DNA from: Myrica gale
Lineage: Eukaryota; Streptophyta; Magnoliopsida; Fagales; Myricaceae
DNA: 64,000 nucleotides
Direction: 5' to 3'
Assembly: GCA_963930655.1 (NCBI GenBank)
Contig: OZ005612.1
Span: 16,187,001 to 16,251,000 of the forward strand
Part shown: positions 1 to 11,323 of the stretch, piece after piece
Numbering within the stretch: the first letter of the stretch is position 1
Layout: every line of letters begins with the position of its first letter
Notes under the pieces: model-generated
Seen by the model: the letters and a program-made list of their open reading frames with translations, nothing else
What the model was told of the DNA's origin: nothing
Databases searched by the model: none
Made by a program: the position numbers and the translations under genes

Positions 1-2
1 CG

Positions 3-3000
3 GAGCTTATGATGAATCCATTTGGAAATTACCTTATGCAGAAGTTGTTGGATGTGTGTAATGAAGGACAGAGAAAGCAGATCCTGCTGAGGGTAACTGC
101 AGAACCAGGGCAGCTTGTCAGAATCTCTTTAAACCCTCATGGGTAGGTCATAAGCAATAAAATATTTTCATACGACTCTGTTTCTGCCTATTTTAACAGT
201 CCTTTACTTTCTATCAGTACTCGCGTGGTACAGAAGCTGATTGAAACTCTCAGAACCAGGCATGAGATTTTACTGGTTACAGAAGCCCTCGAACCAGGGT
301 TTCTTCCTCTCATCAAGGACCTGAATGGAAATCATGTGATCCAGCGTTGTCTGCAATGCCTTAGCATTGAATATAACAAGGTGAAGGGTTCAAGGTTCTT
401 AAGTTGTTAAGAGTTTACATGATTATGATCCTAAATATATGTTTTTGGAATCAATTTCGTGATATGCTTAGTATGCCTGGTTGCTCATATCTATGTAGAA
501 GCATAGGTTGTTTTCTGATCACTAACCGCTGCACACATCTTTCAACCTGTTAATCTTTGCTTTTCACAATTCTGATTTTTCTCTTCCCCTTGGGAACATT
601 CAATTTTGTTATATCAATTTGGTCGAGACACATGCAACATCTGTTGATTGTGTTCATGTGATCTTTTTATGATACAATTGTTATAAGAACTTATTGAGAT
701 TCGACATCATTGAATCTATTCCGTCACATTCTGTGGTGATATTCATGTTTTTGGTCTCAGAATGGATGCATTCAATGTTCTGTATGCATTTCATGATAAC
801 TTTTTCTTGTAAATTCTATTTGGTTTCTGATGATGGATGGTTGATGGAAAACCCCTTTTCAAACGTTTTAAGATTTGATGTTCGTTTGTCTTCTGGATCT
901 TGAGAAAAAATTGGTGATAAAATTACCATTTGACTTAATATATATTTGAGTTATGCGGACATTGGGGCTAATTTCTCATTATGTCAGAAGTGAGTATTGT
1001 TTGTCTGATAATATGTAACATTTATAACTGCAAGCAGGACAATCACTGCTTTCCCTGTCAACTATATACCATTAACTTAAATGTTGTTTGTAGATAAAAA
1101 AAAAAAAATTGATCACTGATGACTATTGAGGTGCACACTTATTTGTTTGATAACTTACTGAGATAACCTGAAAAGAGCCAGGCATGTGAGCTCAACCCCC
1201 AAGGGTTTGGTGTGGTGGTAAGACTTCGGCTTGGGTTCTAACATGTCCCAAGTTCGAGCCCCAACATCCCCATTATCGCCCTTGACTTACCTGCTCTCTG
1301 GGTTGTGGGGTCAGTCCAGGGAGCCGGGGTTTGTACTTCAGGGTTGGGCCAAAAGGGTCCGGCTTTGGGGAATTTCCTCGTCATCAAAAAAAAAAAATGT
1401 AAGGGTCACAAACATCTAGAAGACTCTGAGTTAGGTTCTAATAATTTTGTTTAGTTGGTCCTCTATAGTATAGCAAACACAAAATGTAAATCTCTGAGAT
1501 ACTTTGGAAGATGTAGCTAGTCATAGCATAGCTCACAGACAAGATTTACAGCCGAGCTTGTCAGCACACATCAAAGCAGAAGGGATATAAACCAAAGAGC
1601 AAAGATACTGAATTAAAAAAAAAAACTTTTGAGCCTGTAGATGGTTCTTCAATGCAGAAAATTTTTGGAAGGATCCCTACCTAGGATACATTTCAAGCAT
1701 TTGCCAACAACAGGAGAAGATGGAGATGCTAATATAGCCATTGAAACCAATGAGGTCCTGAGGGGACCAACTACTATAGTAGAATGAGTTTATCTGTAAT
1801 CTCCAAGTAGTTTCTATCTCTGCGGACATACTTGTTCAGGAAGGGATTTTAACAGTCTGTTTCAAGAAAACACAATTTGTTTCAAGGAAAACAAGAATAG
1901 TCATTTTCACTTTTTAGTTAGTTTGGCCCGAAATTGGAATAGACGCTGCCATTTTATGTTGAGAACACGAAAAAAAAAGTTCTTATTATTTTTTTTGGCA
2001 ATCAACAATCTGGTAATTGGCCTTATGATATCTGGTATAAGTGTTATTGCCTTCTGGGGGTCATATGCACTTTGGTGTTTGGATGCCAAATATTTGACCA
2101 TCCTAAATATTTAGCCTAATAAAATAACTATAAAACAATTTTTCTCTCCCTATCAAATCATCTCTTTTTATCACAATAAACATAAAAAAATTCACTCAAA
2201 TAATCTCTCTTCACTTTTTCACCAATTCTCATAAACTAAAATTTTTAAACTCCCAAAATTTTAGCATCCAAACACCATTATCTGTGCATGATGAATTTTT
2301 TAGTTGAAAATCTCAATACGCTTCTTTAACATGTAGTCATGGAACTTCTGTTGACTTTAGTCTTCCTCTAAGAAGTAGACTAAGTACTTGATTGTGGGAA
2401 TAAGAGTATCAACATAGAATGATAAAAAGAGCTTGTAACAATGTAAAAATTGGAGTTGACAATTCAACAATAGCTTAAGAGCAACTGCATTGAAAGAGTC
2501 AGCAAACAAAATGCAATCCTCTTGTCGCCTCAAGACTGAGGCATCTGTTCTAGTTAAATTGGTGTTTCAATTGATGACAAAGGCCTGAAGGGTAAGGGCT
2601 TCAGTTATTATTTGGTGAGAAACAAAAATGCCTCTTAGATGGAAATACGACATGCTAATTAAGGTTTGGATTTACATGTAACCCCTCCCCTCTCCTTGCG
2701 GCTATTTGCTTCCAGTAATAGAAAAGGGGGGAGAACTTTCAATAACGTTCTGCATCATAACATTGTTTGCAATATTAGAATTTTCTTAAGGCAACTTTCG
2801 CTTCATATAATTTACACTTTTTCTTTCATAACTATACTTGGCAGTTTATATTTGTTGCTGGTGTGAAGTACTGTGTTGACATTGCAACCCATCAACATGG
2901 ATGTTGTGTTTTGCAAAGATGCATAAGTCATTCAGTTGGGGAGCATCAAGAAAACTTGGTTGCAGAAATATCTGCCAATGGACTTCTGCTTGCTCAAGAT

Positions 3001-4765
3001 GCGTATGGGTAATCAATAAAAACACGTTGATAACTCCTTGATGTTGTTTTTAAGAATGAGCACATGGGAAACACTTACTATATTCTGACATCAACGAATC
3101 AAAGGCTAAATTCTTGTTTTAATTTTTTCCCGGTACATAAATTTTTTTCCATGGTGAACAATCTTCAAATTCAGGATAGTTTGATGAATCTAAGATGGTT
3201 ATGCTCTTCTTTGAATTGGGAAGGTCGTAGGCATACTCATTAGATAAGATCTGTTTTAGTTTCAGTCGTTGGACTTCTAGCATATGGCCCATTCCTCCTG
3301 AGCTAATGGTGATGAATTTAGTTTTCATATAATTACTTAAAGTGTCTAATCAGTAAATTATTTTGCGCCATAAATCCTTTAAGACCACTGTTCTGAACCC
3401 TATTTGTTTGTAATCATCGTCATCACCATCTTGTGGGTATCGTTGTAAGAAAATGGCCTATGACGATACAAATGTATCTGGAAAAGGATTCTTTTCCTTA
3501 TGAGGTCCATTAGTGTTGATTTAACCTCTCTTTATGGAGATGCATATTGGAGATCGTACAGCTATGAAGGTTAATGCTCTGAGCTCCAGCTTCTTAACTT
3601 GGCTTATAGCACCTCTTACCTGGTACCCTCTGCGTTTTCTGCAAGTAAACTCAGCTTGGGTGATAAATTGGTTTATTGGCTGCATTTATTTGATGGGTCT
3701 TTTCTACTTGTGGCCTTCCTTGGAAGCAGAATCATGTTTAAAGAGAGAACCTTGAGCTCCTAAAACCTAGTTGAAAAGCAGACAAAATGTTGTATTTAAG
3801 GGTTTTTCATTTGTATCTCATACCGGGATAACTTTCTCAGTTGCTTTTGTGTAAAATGAACCCATACGACATATTCTTCAAACTCTTGAAAGCTTTGATG
3901 CTTTTTTTTTTGTTGATCCTTTCTTCTTAGTGCCTTTTTGTGTTTCTTTGTCTGGGCAGAAATTATGTTGTTCAGTTTATCTTGGAGTTAAGAATCCCTT
4001 CTGCCACCTCAAAGTTGGCCTCTCAATTTGAAGGGAACTATTTGGACCTCTCAACGCAGAAGTTCAGCAGCCATGTGGTTGAAAAATGCCTTGATGCGTT
4101 TAATGGTGAAAGCCGATCAAGAATCATTCATGAACTGCTATCTGTGTCTCACTTCGAACAGTTGCTTCAACATCCACATGCGAACTACGTCGTTCAAACG
4201 GCTCTTCGAGTTTCCGAGGTATGGGATTCCAACTCCCACTTTTTAACTCTATGGGATCACCTCTGTTTCTTCTCAGGGGTCCTCTTTCATCAAACCTGAA
4301 ATGCAGGTTCTTACAGCACAGTACAAACACTTGGGAAATCCAACTAAGAGTGATGGCAGGAAGAAAGTTAACAGATATTAATAGGTTTTCATGGAACAAA
4401 TCTAGCTACTTTTACCTGAAAGGGAAGAAGAAAAGTCAATTAACTTGTTAAAAAAGGTCAACATAATAGTTTCTATATGCTTATGCGATCTATTTTTTTT
4501 AATCCAAAAAAATTGTACCTACTCACTTATGAGTACTAGTATTCTGTTTCATGCCTTCTTGATCAGAAGAGTTGTGCTTCTGGAAGTGTTAATGCCCGTA
4601 TCTAAGGATTTGGTCATTTAATCCTTTACTAAGGTCTCGGTTTTTTGTCTGAACCAGGGTCACATCCACAATTTATTGGTTGAAGAAATTGAGTCCCACA
4701 AAGCAAGTTCACGCAACAGCCCATATTCTAAGAAGATCTTCTCTCAGAAGCTTTTAAAGAAGTGA
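3..4765 (+). CDS. Pumilio-family (PUF) RNA-binding protein, C-terminal part; 5' end outside window
   Basis: Sequence-specific RNA-binding protein that usually acts on mRNA 3'UTRs to repress translation or promote decay. Five exons join in phase: 3-142, 218-380, 2845-3008, 3960-4218 and 4658-4765, giving 277 residues before the stop. Seven PUF repeats are visible by their RNA-contact helices: NYLMQ, TRVVQ, NHVIQ, CCVLQ, NYVVQ, SHVVE and NYVVQ. These align with repeats 2-8 of classical Pumilio (N/Q, C/Q, N/Q, C/Q, N/Q, S/E, N/Q), with Thr replacing Cys in repeat 3. The protein ends in a short basic tail (KIFSQKLLKK). It resembles the Arabidopsis APUM7-12 group more than APUM1-6, but that subgroup is from memory. 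Intron 2 is 2.46 kb and contains a SINE and a MITE. The upstream exons, including repeat 1, lie before base 1. Confidence 0.93.
1197..1397 (+). mobile_element. tRNA-derived SINE in Pumilio intron 2
   Basis: An internal pol III promoter is recognisable: an A-box-like stretch (TGGTGTGGTGGTAAGA, about 1207-1222) and a B-box (AGTTCGAGCCCC, 1251-1262), about 30 bases apart. A non-tRNA body follows and the copy ends in a 12-A tail at 1386-1397. It does not fold as an intact tRNA (no acceptor stem pairing was found), so it is called a SINE. No clear target-site duplication was found. Confidence 0.6.
2073..2277. mobile_element. MITE, family 1 (TGGTGTTTGGATGC termini)
   Basis: Perfect 14-bp terminal inverted repeats, TGGTGTTTGGATGC at 2073-2086 and its complement at 2264-2277, bound a 205-bp AT-rich body. 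The body includes 'ctctccctatcaaatcatctctttt' type sequence that recurs, in one orientation or the other, near 13,100-13,395, 57,967-58,177 and 58,390-58,560. No coding capacity. Target duplication not clear. Confidence 0.65.
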
Positions 4766-5018
4766 TGTACATTCTCCTCTAATCCTTTCGGATTAGTGTT
4801 GTGTTCTACGCCATTGCTAGTATGTGAAATCTTCTACTAACTCCGCAAGCTATCTGTAGAAAATCTTACCTCTTGTTGCTGGTAACCTGACAGAGTTGGT
4901 CTTCTCTGTACTGAACAAAATCCTCCATGTGCTCGACTTGAGGAAGAGAGAGCAATTTAATCTCGGACATTAATCTATCTTTCTGTTGTGCTGTTGATCT
5001 ATGTTTTGGATATAAGCT

Positions 5019-5019
<1 letters not shown>

Positions 5020-5069
<50 letters not shown>
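5020..5069. repeat. (CT)n microsatellite
   Basis: About 25 near-perfect CT units, just downstream of the Pumilio stop codon. Confidence 0.95.
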
Positions 5070-5073
<4 letters not shown>

Positions 5074-5404
5074 GGGAATTTTCTTGTATTTGAATGTACA
5101 GTTTAAAATGTTAGGATTCGGTTGCTGTTGATGTACAAATTTGATGTGGATACCTTTCCAATAATTTTCCTATAGCATTGTATGTGCATGTGAATGCATG
5201 ACACTTAAAAATACGTCCAGTTTTCCTGGTTGTAGTGAAGTCAACCCAGTTTCTCTTTTTTGCTATCTGGTTGTAGTGAATGCATGCCGTGGAAATGTTG
5301 GCGATACTCTACTGCAATTGGAAGGTCTTGTAATATAGGGATAATTACATTAATTTACATTCAATTATTAAATAAATCAAACTCCCTAAATTGAGCTCCA
5401 TCTA

Positions 5405-5742
5405 AAGGATGTTCGTTTTCTAAAAAATTGTATGATTTTAATAGAATTGTGAATATTTATGTAAATTTGAGTTTTATAAGTTTTTGTGTAATTATTGGTA
5501 AATTTTTTTAAAGATATTTAATTTTTATTAGAGTTTATAAAAGAGTGTAGAGGGAGATGATTTGATATAATAATTGTTTAATAAAAAAATATTAAAGTTA
5601 TGTAAAAAAGTACAGAGAAAAAATTTGTTATAATTTTTTTAAAAGTATTAGAATTTATATACCTGGTATTTATGTATAAAATTGTAAGATTTAAAATATT
5701 TATGTTATAAATTTATTAAATATATTTATATTCTAAAATAAT
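5405..5742. mobile_element. AT-rich MITE, family 2 (GGATGTTCGTTTT terminus)
   Basis: Starts GGATGTTCGTTTTCTAAAAA and is closely matched, in inverse orientation, by 57,358-57,735 over nearly its whole length. The shared block includes TTTAATAGAATTGTGAATAT. Related termini occur at 21,322 and 49,431. No ORF. The right boundary is estimated from where similarity to the 57-kb copy ends. Confidence 0.55.
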
Positions 5743-6877
5743 TTAAGAAGCAACCTTCCTTGCGTTCTTCAAGAAAGTTCACACAAACGCGAGTCCGCTC
5801 GGTTGCATTCCTAAACAACACAAAAATTACATAATGGCGCGTTCGTAAATTTATTGAGTGTGCAGAATATTTTGGTAACTGGGGTATATCACAGATCTGG
5901 GAGCCTTTTGCAACCGGAACTGTCATTGATCGGGCTCATTTGTGTGTGCAGTGGGGGCGTGAATTGAGAGAGCGGTTTTGCTACAACTATATCTAGCAGC
6001 ATTTATACACATATCATTTGGGCTCAGATCTTTCACTGGCTGGAAGGTATGCTCTCTCTCTCTCTCTCGTTTGCCCCCTAAACCTTCCCTTGTTTACTGC
6101 GAAATTGTGAAGGAACTAATACAATAAAGTAAATAGAGGGCATTTATCTATACAGCTCTTTCCATTTCGTTTTCTTTCTGGTGGAAAGAGACATGTTGGT
6201 TTGCTTGAAATTTTGATAGTGTTAAAGAATTTGGTGGAAGAAAGCGTAAGACTTGCGTATTCACAATAGCGTTTTCCGCTTGTAGGCTTTGTTGTCTTTG
6301 AAATCGAAGAAAACCCATTACGTATAAACCGGAAAAGTAAATGTACCCACCAATGTGGTTGCTTAATATCTAAGCTCTAAGAAAGGTTTCTTTGCTTTTG
6401 CAATGATTATTTGATCATTACTCCATATGGATATGGGGCTCATAGTTTAATGGTAATGTTGTTTGTTCTTGGTTGTGTAGTTCATAGTTACTCATCACTA
6501 CCTCAAAATAGCGAAGAAAGGTGGGCTTTCAAATTGAACTTAATATAGGAAGTTATATGGATACTATTATCTCTCCTTTTTTGTCGTTTTATGTGTCACA
6601 ACTCCAATATAGTATTGAGAAACCCAACAAGCAAAAAAGCCAGTGATTTTGGGATCGAGTCTATAATAGTAGAGTCCTTGGTCAATTTTGTCGCGGGAAG
6701 CAAATGAATCATACTTCTGGTTTATGATAGGATGTAAATTATCTTCCATAGGTTGATCTTGTCTGGTGAATTGCTTTTAGTTGAAACGAATTCTATTTGA
6801 AAATGGAACGAATAATATAAAGCAGGTCTTTGCCTATGGGAAAATTCATGGAGAAATTCTTCCTTTGGTAGGTTCTT

Positions 6878-8599
6878 ATGGCGACCTTGAGAAATCTCAA
6901 AATCAAGACAGGAACTTGCAAACGAATTGTTAAAGAGCTGCATTCGTATGAGAAAGAGGTTGAGAGAGAAGCTGCCAAAACCGCCGACATGAAGGAGAAA
7001 GGAGCAGACCCTTATGACCTTAAGCAACAGGTATGACAGACATATATAATCCAGATCATGTTGCATGTGCTTGGCTGCTATTGCTTTTGTGAAAATGCTG
7101 TTCTCTAAAAGAAAAGAAGAAATATCATATTGAATATCGCTGTTGGAAAACCTCATCACCTATTTGGTTGTAGGAATGAGAACCAATTCTTTTTTGTCTT
7201 TTTTGTTTTTATAAGCAAAGGAGTGAGAACTTATTCATCTTCTAATAAGTTTTCTTCTATGTCCAAAATTAGAAGCACTCTTTGTTTTTATGTCTGAACA
7301 GGAGAATGTGCTTGCTGAGTCAAGGATGATGATTCCTGATTGCCGCAAGCGCCTGGAGGCCTCATTAGCTGATCTGAAAGAAACTTTGGTATTGTGTCAT
7401 TCTTTTGCTTTGCTTTCTCAATATCTCAGTTTGATTGCTGCCATTCCTTTATGTCACCCTTGTCATTTACCAGAATAATGGTAAGTTTTCGTGCTTTGCC
7501 CTTGTGTGGAGCAATTTGAAGACTGTACTTGATGTCCACATAAATCCTAGTTCATAGCTTTCAGCATTGGGGACTTGCTGGACAATGGCCTGATAATTGT
7601 AAATTTAATGGACTGCCTCTATGACAGGATAATTAGATAATTGACTCTTCCGTACACTTCAAGCTATAGATTAGGGATCACACATATGGGCAACACTCTT
7701 GTCACGTGCATATTTGTGTTTGCCGTACGGGTGATTGGATTATGTTTTGGCACGGGGAGGTTAAGGCTTTACTCAAGGGGATCAGTGCAAGCTATTCCAT
7801 ATTTCAGGGTGGGAGCGTAGGGTAGAATGATATTATATGTTCTGTATGGGTTATGATCTAGTTATTTCTTTAGGAATGCACAGATAGGTTACCGATTCAG
7901 CTATTTCGTTCTGATGTTGGATGAACAAACTCAAATGGGACTCTTCACATTCTATAGGAATGAAAAGAACATATTCATCATCACAACACAAACTTCCTGC
8001 TTGGTTGTTATTATTTGTAATATGTACGGTGCTGTAATTTTTAGGCTTAATTACCGCTACAGTTATTATGGTATTGACTTTTAACAAATCAATCCATGTA
8101 GTACAATTTTGAGCGGGCCGATCCTTGTGACACATTTTTCAGACATGGGTTCTTTCGTCTATCAAAAGTTAGTCGGCTAATGAAAAACCGACATAGGGTC
8201 GGAGTTAGATAGCCTATTCCGAATCTCATCTCAGTTAGTGAGCTAACATTTGGTGGGCAAGAGAACCTATATGTCTGAAAAATGAACTACAGGAACCGGC
8301 ATATTCAATGCTGTACCTCAGAGATTGATTTGTTAAAAGACAATACCACACGGTGACTGTAACGGCAATTAAGACTAATTTTTAGCAGCTAGCATGAAGC
8401 TTTTTCCATGGAGGGGGATTCACGCCACTGAAATCAGTGGAGCAATTGAGTTTTATGAAATGCATTTGCTGAATGCTGAGCATGTCCTCAAATTCAGGGT
8501 GAGCTAGAGGAGTCAAACCAAAAGGAAGGCCCAGAAATTGAGGAAGCACGGAGCACTATGAAGGAGGTTGACGAGTATTTTCAGGCGACTGAAGTTTAA
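6878..8599 (+). CDS. TFCA: Tubulin-folding cofactor A (tubulin-specific chaperone A)
   Basis: Cytosolic chaperone that holds folded beta-tubulin for transfer into the cofactor B-E pathway that assembles alpha/beta-tubulin dimers. Three coding exons join in phase: 6878-7030, 7302-7388 and 8498-8599, giving 113 residues, the usual length of plant cofactor A. It begins MATLRNLKIKTGTCKRIVKE and is all-helical and charged, matching the Arabidopsis KIESEL protein almost residue for residue in the first half. Conserved landmarks are KELHSYEKEVEREAAK, DPYDLKQQENVLAESRMMIP and KEGPEIEEA. A 5'UTR intron is likely: donor after 6046, acceptor just before 6872, six bases before the ATG. A CT-rich leader lies near 6050. 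No defects seen. Confidence 0.95.
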
Positions 8600-9980
8600 T
8601 GTTGGAGCTCTCATTAACTGTGCCAGTGAAGGGAATTCCAACTTTATTTTCTCAACTTACATCCATTTGGCGTTTCGTGCGTACTGATATGTTTAGGAAC
8701 CTCGCTTTTTTGAAGCCTTGTCTCCTGTGTGGTGTTTGCGTCCCGAAAAATTGAAACAGAACATATTGTACCAACAGAACTTTTTACTGCAAGTTGGTGT
8801 TTCTATTTGGCATGTCTGTCATATTTGATTTCTAGCTACTGTAAGTCGAAGTTGTTCCTTTTCCGTCCGTTTATTGGCACGAGAGACCGATAAGAAAGTA
8901 CTGGAAACAAACTGGCTAACTGTAAAAAACAGCACAGGCCGCCACTTAGAGCAATGATTTAGATTACGATTATAATTCTGATGTCAATAGAACGTTATCA
9001 AAGAATGCAGGATACTGGGAACTCTAGTCAGTCAATTTTTTTGAATATAAACATCTCCAACACCTATTATGGTTCAGTTGCTAGACGTTCTTAAATTGAA
9101 GGGGTTGCATCAGCTATTTACATATTCTATGCATTAATGAATATTCAGCTATTTGTATGTCTAAATTTAAATTTTCTGTAATTTTTACATAAGATTTACG
9201 TCTATATTTCTCTGCATTATGTTATATAAAACAATTGTGATTCTCAGATTTTACACGCGAGATAAGTCAGTAGGGCTGTTCACTGTGCGGGTCGGATCAG
9301 TTCGGGTCAGTTTTCTATTGGCTTACTTGACCCGAAATAAACTGATTCAATTACCGGCCCGACCTGTAACGGATCGGGTCGGTTTTTTTTCCGCCTCATT
9401 TCTGCACTTTTCATTTCTAATGTCGTAGACATGAAAACGAGAAAATTAGAGAGCTTACAATTGACACATCCTCAAAGTCAGCATCTAAACTTCAAACAAT
9501 CATGTGAGGAATATGGTTTATTATTAATAGTTTTCTGTAATCGAAGTATATACTTCTATACAGCATATACTTCTATCCCTGACGCTGGCAGAATAGAAAA
9601 TAATGAAAAAGTTTTTGGGCTTTCTGACTCGGATCCTCATAATCCATTTAACAAGGGAATATCAGTCCTTTTCCATCATCCAATGAAAAGAAAATCGAGA
9701 ATAGTGCCGAAGGAACTCCACGTCATTCAGACGATAGACCACGCCACGCACTCAAACCACTATCCCCCTATGACCTCGTACCAAGGCACGTGTCGGGCAT
9801 CCACAACCTACACAGAACGTGGACCAATCACGTCGTTGATACTGATCGGACGCCTCTCGTCCACGAATTCTGATACCCGCCTCTCGTCCACGAGTTCTGA
9901 TATCCACCCTGCTTCGCTTCATTCTCCACGTGTCAACCCGTGCATCACCCTTTTTATTCACCCTAAAAAATAATAAAATA
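8600..9980. other. Intergenic region upstream of LNK1-like gene
   Basis: Holds the cofactor A 3'UTR, AT-rich sequence, a stretch at about 9270-9390 rich in GGGTCGG/CGGGTC words in both orientations (possible remnant of a hAT-type repeat, not proven), and the promoter of the LNK1-like gene. A 180-codon open frame at 9431-9973 crosses the promoter repeats and shows no recognisable protein. Confidence 0.5.
9787..9932 (+). promoter_or_regulatory. Promoter of LNK1-like gene: two G-boxes and a tandem 27-bp repeat
   Basis: Two perfect CACGTG G-boxes occur, at 9787-9792 (GGCACGTGTC) and 9927-9932 (CCACGTGTC). Other ACGT cores lie nearby, for example CCACGTCATT near 9719. Between the G-boxes lies an imperfect direct repeat of 27 bp (9851-9877 and 9878-9904; each begins CGCCTCTCGTCCACGA). 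G-boxes bind bHLH and bZIP factors such as PIFs and HY5 and are expected for a light- and clock-regulated gene. They are about 0.1-0.3 kb before the inferred transcript start. No evening element was found by eye. Confidence 0.5.
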
Positions 9981-11323
9981 TTATTAACAAAAAAATTTCC
10001 CCTCCTGAGAGCTTGCGAGAGGACGACTCTGGAAGCTACGAGAAGCCCCTAATTAGAGTGCCAAACTAGGGAGAAACCAAGCCTGATTGGTTTTGTCGGC
10101 GATTTTCTTGGAGCTGTTACTCGGAATTTTTATTTGGCAGGATAGTTTGGATTTTCCTGCAAGGTGTGGTTTTCAGGTGAGTTTTGCTGGGAGATCGGTG
10201 CTGATTTAGTTTTGTACTTGCAGCTATCGGTTTCTAGTATCTTGTTTTCTTTGTATTGCTTACCCTTACATGCTTTGATTGATTTATACTCTGTTTGGTT
10301 GCTGAGAAAGTGTTGGAAATGAAAAGGATGTTTTTTGTTGGGCGTATTGTATAAATATATTGGAAGGAAATATAGGTTACTACAAGTTCGATTAGGATTA
10401 TTGTTTAGATCGTGATCTTTTAACTTTGTTTCCTAAAGCAAGGAAATAATAACAGACACTGTGACGCGCGATCTTTACATAATTGTTCTATGTTGTTATT
10501 ATGCTTTGTTTGGGTGATAGGAAAATTTGTTGGACTCGAAGTGGTAATTCGAATCTTAATCCTTAGTTTTTCGACTGCGATAACTGTTGGAAATAGCGCT
10601 TAGTTGAGCATGTTATAGTGATCGTATTTGTTGACTGGAACAGAAATATGGGATCAAAATTTTCTCTCTCTATCTCGCTCCCTCTTTGATATAAATATGC
10701 ACATAAATGTGCTCTATAGTGGTCCTTTTCCTTTTCTCTGAATTTTATTGAGGTTGGACATTGAAAAAAAAATGTTTTGATCGTAGGCTTTTGGCAAATT
10801 TTTCGTTCTGTAGTTTGTGAAATGAAAAGAATCTGAAATTGAGTGCTATTTGGGGCTGGAGGAAACTGACAGCAGTTAATCAGTTAGCTGACGTTAAAAA
10901 AATGGGGTTGCTTAATTTTGGTGTGTTTTTTCCTTTCTCATACTAAAAAAAATTGGACGTAGTTTCCTTCTTTCTCACAGCCAGCTAGATATGAGGGTGT
11001 GAGTATTGGTTTGTGTTTCTGGATTTCTACCTTTTGGTCCTTCAGAGTTTTTTCTTTTAACCTTGTAAGACTAAGGAAAGGGCACTTCACCAGAATACTG
11101 CTATTTGGTTTAGCTGAGTTCGTTTTCTTTCTTTCATATTCCACTGCCTTTTATTTCCTAATCAAGTGAATGATTCTTATTCTTAATGTCAAGATATTGT
11201 GAGCTGTGTTTACTTGGTTTGTTTTTCACTCTAAAGCAGTTTTTGGTGGTAGGAATTCTAGAACCATGACACCATACCAATCAACTGCGTACGTCTGGGG
11301 TGGTGGATAAAGGATCTCGAGGA

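Larger units (their letters stand above)
4766..5990. other. Pumilio 3'UTR and intergenic region
   Basis: Holds the 3'UTR of the Pumilio gene, an uninterrupted CT microsatellite (about 5020-5069) that may be transcribed in that UTR, and an AT-rich MITE (about 5405-5742). The 5' leader of the tubulin cofactor gene begins near its right end. No gene seen. Confidence 0.6.

Noticed and set aside
1207-1262. Possible tRNA gene
   Set aside because: Boxes A and B are present, but no acceptor stem was found and a SINE-like body with A-tail follows.
6722-7159. 145-codon minus-strand frame
   Set aside because: Antisense shadow of tubulin cofactor A exon 1 and its flanks.
9260-9400. Possible hAT-type repeat with GGGTCGG words
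   Set aside because: Only short repeated words; no terminal repeats or target duplication could be shown.
9431-9973. 180-codon open frame on the plus strand before LNK1
   Set aside because: It crosses the promoter G-boxes and tandem repeat, ends just before the LNK1 leader and has no recognisable protein features.
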